Shown: one piece after another, positions 57,924 through 64,000 of the stretch
Layout of the letters: each line of letters opens with the position of its first letter
Numbering within the stretch: the stretch's first letter is position 1
From: Plantago ovata
Lineage: Eukaryota > Streptophyta > Magnoliopsida > Lamiales > Plantaginaceae
DNA: 64,000 nucleotides
Direction of reading: 5' to 3'
Assembly: GCA_028274465.1 (NCBI GenBank)
Contig: CM051455.1
Location: 114,613,547 to 114,677,546, forward strand
Program-made: the position numbers and the translations under genes
The notes under the pieces: generated by a model
The model's database searches: none
The model's input: only the letters and a program-made list of their open reading frames with translations
Told to the model about the DNA's origin: nothing

Positions 57924-58490
57924 ATAATACTACCTAAAATTTCAACGAATCAAACATGAGACTGCAGGGGTACAGTACATATAGTATGTATATCTAATTG
58001 GCAAAGGTTATAAATCAATTATATACATTAATAAATTGTCACAGTAGTCAATTAACAACCAAATCTGATAGAGGTTACATACAGATCTAGTACACTAAAT
58101 TACAAACTTCATCTTTCCAAATAGGCAAAAAGGTTTTTGAACAGAGAAGCTCGGATAATCAAATCTCAAAGCTAGGTTTTGGGGGAAAATATGAATATCT
58201 ACCAAACTAAGCAGTATGTAAGCTCAATTACATACACACAAACAGTAAAACTATTACAAGCTGTAGAAAAGAAATGTTACCCTGAAAAGGAGATCGAATT
58301 GCAGCAAAAATAATTTGTGATAGTGAAACTGAAATGAAACGACTGTGAAGAGATTTTAGGGGAAAAGATGAATATATATATATAATATCGAAATTACACA
58401 GTTTTGGCCATTTCGGGAAGGTAATTTATACGTAATTTTTCCTTTAAATTTTTAATTTCAATGACGAACTACAACTTTTAAATTTTAATA
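57924..58490. other. Upstream of the F-box gene, nothing recognised
   Basis: AT-rich sequence in the promoter position of the minus-strand F-box gene. I see no frame, repeat or clear control element. Confidence 0.4.
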
Positions 58491-58693
58491 CTAGGAACCG
58501 AGCGTAACGTGGTAGAACATTATTATTTTATTAAATAATATATTGAAATAAATGGAGTAAATATATAATTTTCACATAATGAATTCAAACGTAATCAAAA
58601 ATAACTAATTGAATAATTAAACTTAATATAAATGGTGTCCTATAAATGTATAAATATATATAGTTTTTGTAGTTATGCAATTCATAGTTTTGA
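58491..58693 (-). mobile_element. Mini-Helitron, inverted copy
   Basis: On the minus strand it starts TCAAAAC at 58693 and ends CTAG at 58491, followed by T. It is similar to 54971-55186 throughout, though the 3' hairpin is degraded (ACGTTACGCTCGG). Its 5' edge overlaps a 24-bp copy of an OEP64 exon (58689-58712). Confidence 0.7.
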
Positions 58694-58794
58694 CATACGA
58701 GGATATATTACCACAACATTAGTCATGACAATGCTGACAACAGCTGCACTTACAGTTTATGCTCTTAAGCTAATTTTATTTTTATATTATTGGG

Positions 58795-59175
58795 CACTAT
58801 TAAAATAGCAATATCAATTTAGATATTGCTATTCTTTTAACCACAGTTCGTGGATATAGCAATGAATGATTCCTTGGTATCGTAGATGTATGGTTAAAAG
58901 AACCATCTGACATGGCCAATGACTATGTCCTTGGCATTTGTACTATTACCAATGAATTGTTTATTGGCATTATTATTTTACCAACGAATTATTCCGTGGT
59001 AAGATAAACACATTACCAACGAACATTGTACTTTCTTGGTAACTGTATTACCCACGAGGATAATATGAAGGAAACAATACCAAGGATCTTTACTTGGTAA
59101 TAGTCTATTACCAACCAAATTAGCCTTAATACCAACCAATATTTTGCTTGCTACTGCCCCATATTCTTGTAGGCC
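58795..59175. mobile_element. CACTA-like fragment with subterminal repeats
   Basis: It starts CACTATTAAAATAGC at 58795. Inside, 'taccaacgaa' and 'ttggtaa' type motifs recur many times in both orientations (58900-59145), a feature of CACTA ends. The right end 'atattcttgtag' (about 59161-59172) reads CTACAAGAATAT on the other strand, like common CACTA termini. I find no 3-bp duplication I trust. Confidence 0.45.
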
Positions 59176-59480
59176 TTTTCGGGAACACGATTATTCCATA
59201 CCACTTTCGCCCACTTCTTCATAATGTTCTTCTCCCCTTTCACATTCAATTTTATATAGCCATCCTTAGTAGTATAAACATTAGACTCTAGACCCTCCAA
59301 ACCCAACAATCATCAACATTATCTCGAAGACAAAGATCCCTCAAATCCGACTCAAAAGTCTCAACCCCGGCCACCTCCCTCTCCCTAAGAGGCATACTCC
59401 ACGACCAAGCAAAAATCACATTATCACCATCCACTAAAATTCGATCATGAATAGAACGAAGTTCATAAGAAATTAAAGTT
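59176..59480 (-). pseudogene. LINE (L1-type) RT C-terminal fragment
   Basis: The minus strand reads S-W-S-M-P-L-R-E-R-E-V, L-R-D-L-C-L-R-D-N-V-D-D-C-W-V-W-R, then after frame slips Y-T-T-K-D-G-Y and W-A-K-V-V-W-N-N-R-V-P-E-K, the pattern of the zf-RVT region that ends plant LINE and LINE-like reverse transcriptases. It is short and broken, a relic. It lies next to the CACTA-like fragment and upstream of another Helitron end. Confidence 0.55.
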
Positions 59481-59639
59481 ACAGTTGCATAGTCCGAAAC
59501 TTCTTTGAAACTTCACTGGAACTGATTCATCTCAATGAAACATAATGTCCTGCTTTTCAAGTGCAATTAAAACTTACAAGTATCAAGCAAATTTCACACA
59601 TCTTTCGGTTAGTGTCAATTTCTTTGCGAGAGTTTCTAC

Positions 59640-59698
59640 AGCTTTATATACTATTGCGAAAAACGCTTCACACACATAGCGTGTGACGCGGTTTCTAG
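59640..59698 (+). other. Third Helitron 3' terminus
   Basis: 'cttcacacacatagcgtgtgacgcggttt' then CTAG (59695-59698) before T closely matches the end at 55186. I could not find the matching 5' end, so the extent of this copy is unknown. Confidence 0.65.
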
Positions 59699-59699
59699 T

Positions 59700-60082
59700 A
59701 TATTAATTGTATTCCGGTTTAATCCAATCGACAGGTTTGACCCCTATTTGAACTTTTTTGGGAGGTGACCGGCTTAACTTCAATTCGGTTTTTAAAACAA
59801 TACCATGACTCCATGAGCTTAGCTCTTTTTAATTAAAAATAAAAAATAAAAAATTAAAAGGGCCAATAACCAACCCAACCTTTTCCACCGATAATTGTGG
59901 TCTAGCTATTTTCGGAAGTTAGGTATAATATTCCGTCGTCATATGTGCCAACCCTGAACTGTCCCGAATTGACGTGTCCGTATTTTGATAGATAGAGAAC
60001 CATCCAACTCTCTCTCTCAAACCTTTGAACTCTCTCGCCAAAAATACCCGGCTTAATCTAATTACTCACCGTGTGTCGGTAT
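59700..60082. other. Intergenic, nothing recognised
   Basis: No gene or clear repeat is visible between the Helitron end and the Mutator-like element. Confidence 0.4.
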
Positions 60083-60093
60083 CACAACACAAG

Positions 60094-61032
60094 AGCGAAT
60101 TGCATTTTTGGTCCCTTAATTAATGGTCCCTATGGATTTGGTCCTTACTTTTTTTATTTTTACATATTTAGTCCCCTGGACTGTATTTTATACGTAGTTT
60201 ATACGTGTCTTACAAATCTAAGTCCTTTATTTTGAAAAACATCAGAAAAGTCCCTATAAGTTGAATTAAATAACAAAAGTTTCAAAAAAATAAAATATAA
60301 AATTGTCCCTTTTTATTGTTATTTTCTTTATAATATTAATTTTTCTTTAATGTTTAAAATTTTGTCATTTATTATTATTGTGGTTTAGTAATTCATTGTC
60401 CCATCAAAAAAAATTTATTTAGTTTTGTTGATCATATTTTTCGATTGTGGAATAGTATATTGAAGAAAATAATTTAATCTCGGGGCTATTTAATATAAAT
60501 TTTTTCAATAAATAAATTTAGAAATTGTTTGAGAACAAGGAAAACTGCACAAAATAAAATTAAAAAATTTAACATGGACTCATGAGTACTATATAATAAA
60601 ATAGGTACTATTTATGCCACACTATAATTAAGTTTAAACCCTTGACTTTATTTTTTTAATTATTATGAAAATATAATAGCTTATGTTTTGACTCGTTTGA
60701 ATTTGGAAAGTTACATTATTATTGTTTGAATTTTAATTTTATAATTTTCAATTTTAGGACCAAAATTTAAAATTTATAAAGTACTGTGGTAGTGTGAGAT
60801 AATCTTGAGCATTTAGGATCTTTTTACAATTTTATTTAGGGGTAATTTTGAAGTTTATAAAATATTGAGGCAAATTGGTAATAAATTAAACTTATGGGAC
60901 CAAAAATGCATATACGATTGCGTATAATCTGATGTATTTTGGGTATAAAGGACCAAAAGTGCAAAAGTAAAAAAAGTAGGGACCAAAACCATGAGGGACC
61001 ATCAAGTAAGGGACCAAAAATGCAATTCGATC
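60094..61032. mobile_element. Mutator-like element next to the OEP64-type gene
   Basis: The inverted ends (CGAATTGCATTTTTGGTCCC at the left, complement at the right) extend about 70 bp. Target duplication CACAACACAAG is perfect (60083-60093 and 61033-61043). About 940 bp, AT-rich, with no coding capacity. Its end lies 88 bp before the ATG at 61121. Confidence 0.85.
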
Positions 61033-61120
61033 CACAACACAAGCACTCGTTAAACATTTCTAAGTGTTAGTTCTCACTATCCCCGAGTGGCCAGCCAGGG
61101 GAATATTGAATATAGTAGTA

Positions 61121-64000
61121 ATGTTGCTGGACACCTGTATCGGAATATTAATGTTGATGTTGGGGTTTATAATTGCCGGAATATCAGTGAAGAGAATTGC
61201 CGGCATGGCAGCTGTAATGATGTTTGGGAAAAGAAAGAACCAAACGGAAGAAGAAAGTGAAGTAACTGCTCATCATGTCATTCAGGTTATGAAAGAAAGT
61301 GAAGAACAAGAAAGTGAAAAAGAAGAAACTCCCCATGTTATTAAGAAAGAAATCGAAGAAGATTATATTGATCATCATCAGGTTATTATTATGAAAGAAA
61401 GTGACGTAGAAATCGAAGAAGAAACTTACATGGAAGCAAGTAGTAGTAGTATCAAAGAGGATTTTGGTGCGTTTAAGATACGATTTCAAATCTTGTCAGC
61501 AACATTCATCATCTATCCCGATCCCCTTCCTCTCTATCAATACAACTTTGCAGTATGTGATAGGTAAATTAAATTAAATCCTCCTCTCTCTTTCTTCTAA
61601 TTCCCAAGAATTAATTTTAATTTCATGATCTCATTTTTATTTGTTTACGTATCTATATCTCGTAGTAAAACAGAGAGAAAATAAGAGTTTGTTGCTTGCT
61701 TAGGCTCTCTTCTCTCAATTCTGTTCAGATCCAGTTCAATTCCATTCTACTCAGTTCTGTGTTCATATTTGCTTAGTTGTATTTTATACTACAATAAAAT
61801 AAATTCAGTTTTCTATTCAGACGAAAATAACAGTTTCTTAGCTAGGGTCTTGTGTAAATGTAAACTCGATGACAACTTAATTAATTAGTATCATATTAGA
61901 CGTTTTGTACTTACTATTTGAAATCAGCTACTGTTGATTGCTAGATTTGACATACGAGGATATATTACCGGCTTTGGCAATCCAGACTGGGAGAGGACTC
62001 ATCAGCCTGCTACTCAAACAAGTGCTGTTGTTGCTGCCCTTATTAATAAGGGTGCCAACTTGATTGGCAAAACGGTTCTGTCTGATATGGCTTTAAGGTT
62101 CCTTCTCCAATTCACTCTTTATCTAATACTACTACTACTACTACTAATAATAATCTTACTATTAGGAGCCGACGTCACTAATACTGTAGGATTTCGTCTG
62201 AAAACTAGTCTAGAAATTCTATTTTAAGAATCTTAAATTTATTCTTATCTTATATAACGTCCTTTGGTAATTGGTTTTTCATATTGTTCACTTCAGTATT
62301 AGTGGAGAAAACTGGCATTATGGTACAACAACTAATCCGGCTGCACCTCAGCGAATACCAGGAGGAGTCTCAAGTGGTGCTTCTGTAGCCGTTGCAGCGG
62401 AACAATCTAATTTTTCATTGGGTGAGATTTAAATATATATATAAATATATACCCACCATACATTATATTGCACATATACGTATATATGCATGCTCGTTCC
62501 GTAAATAGCTCCACATAGTTTAACACACACACATTCATTAGGTCATGTTAGTGATACTTTGATCAAGTGCTGCATTAGTATCAACTGTCAAGGAAACTTA
62601 GATTTTTCTTGACGATATCGATCAAGGTGGTCTCATCTCATCTTTTGCAGTAGAATTGTGAATCTTATATATCTTTGACAACGATTCAAGAGTAGAGAAT
62701 TGCTCCATATACTTATAATGTATAATGATACTGTGAGTGTATCACTATTCTAGCTTATATGGCATTTGCATCAATGAAAATATAGTTCTTTCTGAATTCT
62801 TTGATGGAAACTTGACATATCGTGTTTAAGTCTCATTGTCTATCCTTTTCCATTCTGATGTACTTTTGCTACTATAACAGGTATAGATACTGATGGTGGT
62901 GTTCGGCTCGCTGCTGCATACTGTGGTGTATGCGGATTCCGACCTTCTCATGGAATTGTCTCCCTTTCAGGGGTTATTCCTGTTTCACCAAGCCTTGACA
63001 CTGTAGGTGCGTAATCTATTCAAAATTTTCTCCAGATTATTGACCTTCTTGAACTAGGAATGTTACTATACGGTGGTGATTTTTGCTGTAAATATTTTCT
63101 ACTTCCCAAACAAGTGTTGTACTAGGAACATCCCAACCTCCAAGAATTTTGTTGACGGGGCTGATATGTTTTGTAATTTCAACTGTGTTATGTGTTTTCT
63201 CTTCCCACTTCTTAGAGACAACTGTACAAAGACTTCTTGTATGAATAAGGTATCTAGAGAAACCAATAAAATTTCTTTGTTCCCATCATAAGTTACTGTT
63301 TTGCCATTGGGCGTCCCCGAAAGAACCATTTAATGCATATTTTTACATATCCGTACTTTACCAGGTACTCCTATCCCAATAACAACGTATGCAGAATGAC
63401 TATGGAGGGCGCTGCACGCGGTGGGGGATATCCGGGTAGAATATTAGCCTTTTGCAAGTGAAATAGTAAGATAACTTGGAATACTTTATGCTGTTTCAAA
63501 ACTTCTCAATCTATGTAAAAGTCCTTTTGGTTAGTGTTTTGAAGAGTCCTGAGGTTCTGTGTTATATATTATGAAACTGCAAGGTTTGTGGTCCATATGA
63601 TTTTTTTATTATATGAAAACACTTGTCATCAGTATGCCTCTATATTTCATAATCTACTTCACCGCAAATTGAGTCGGACTGTGTGTTTATGAATGCTGCG
63701 TTTCAGTTTTGGGCCATCCTATGTGCTGCTAGCTAGTAATGTGCGTACTTGATAATTAATGTAGTCTATGGTTTCATTACAGTTTCGTTATTGCAGGATG
63801 GTTTGGGAGGAATGGCAACGCACTTCAAAAAGTTGGACGTTTGGTTTTGCCTTTCACTGACGAACCCATACGCATCCACCCGAAAACTGTTTTCATAGCT
63901 GACGACTGTTTTAGTTTTACTGCAGAGTATTTGTCACATGTTGCCCTAGAAACTATTGAAAGGATGTTCATAAGTATGCTCTTTACCCTCTTATATATAT
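61121..64000 (+). CDS. OEP64/Toc64-type amidase-like protein, 5' part (runs off the window)
   Basis: Exons 61121-61563, 61945-62097, 62297-62421, 62881-63006 and 63797-63973, all GT..AG with agreeing phases. Start: the frame is open to 61064 but 61121 is the first ATG. The protein has an N-terminal hydrophobic segment ([14 protein letters not shown]), an unusual acidic stretch, then [23 protein letters not shown] and [43 protein letters not shown] and F-I-A-D-D-C-F. These match plant OEP64/Toc64, membrane-anchored receptors on chloroplast or mitochondrial outer membranes that dock Hsp90-bound precursors through C-terminal TPR repeats (beyond the edge). The residue before V-R, Ser in active amidases, is Gly here, as expected for a non-enzymatic receptor. 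A free auxin-type amidase is less likely because of the membrane segment. Confidence 0.85.

Noticed and set aside
61064..61120. Earlier start of the OEP64-type gene
   Set aside because: It needs a GTG start; the ATG at 61121 directly precedes the membrane segment.

Overview
This window reads as repeat-rich nuclear DNA of a flowering plant. It has plant-type LTR retrotransposons (Ty3/gypsy Tat and Athila-type, Ty1/copia), Helitrons with plant-style CTAG ends, Mutator-like elements, a Stowaway MITE and a TRIM. It also has short introns with GT..AG borders and three plant gene families: an HhH-GPD DNA glycosylase, an F-box/LRR (FBD-like) gene and an OEP64/Toc64-type amidase-like gene. A eudicot, perhaps an asterid, is my best guess, with low confidence below that rank. 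I see no bacterial operons, rRNA, tRNA genes or CRISPR array.

Left three quarters (1-46259): a nested stack whose order can be read from target-site duplications (TSDs). A small Mutator-like element (62-1203) holds a TRIM (512-814). A Helitron runs from about 1757 to 46259 and is interrupted by a Mutator-like element (1783-5474), by an old Athila-type solo LTR (6387-36971) and by a young gag-protease element (38055-44793) that splits its PIF1-type helicase gene. The old LTR was hit by a second element of the same LTR family (6768-36180). The gag of that element was hit by a roughly 2-kb LTR (9628-31236 in two halves), that LTR by a Tat-lineage gypsy element (10836-30427), and one LTR of the Tat element by a copia element (11274-18433, containing a 100-N assembly gap). 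That makes six levels of nesting, five junction pairs being supported by matching flanks.

The Tat element has gag, protease, RT, RNase H, a second (archaeal-type) RNase H and integrase on the minus strand, all damaged by stops and frameshifts. On the opposite strand it carries a four-exon gene (21065-22836) that splices to an uninterrupted 503-residue frame. The two Athila-type elements encode only gag, or gag plus protease. Both have GC-rich hairpin arrays in LTR and interior, and a repeated AACCTATTC..GAATAGGTT hairpin near the 3' end.

Right quarter (46651-64000): the genic part. A minus-strand HhH-GPD glycosylase pseudogene is split by a young copia element (46807-51954, TSD TTGCC). A minus-strand F-box/LRR gene follows, split in its first exon by a Mutator-like element (56390-57811, 12-bp TSD) and holding a mini-Helitron and a Stowaway MITE in its first intron. 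Small DNA transposons and a LINE fragment come next, then a Mutator-like element (60094-61032) that ends 88 bp before the start codon of an OEP64/Toc64-type gene. That gene runs off the right edge after five recognisable exons.
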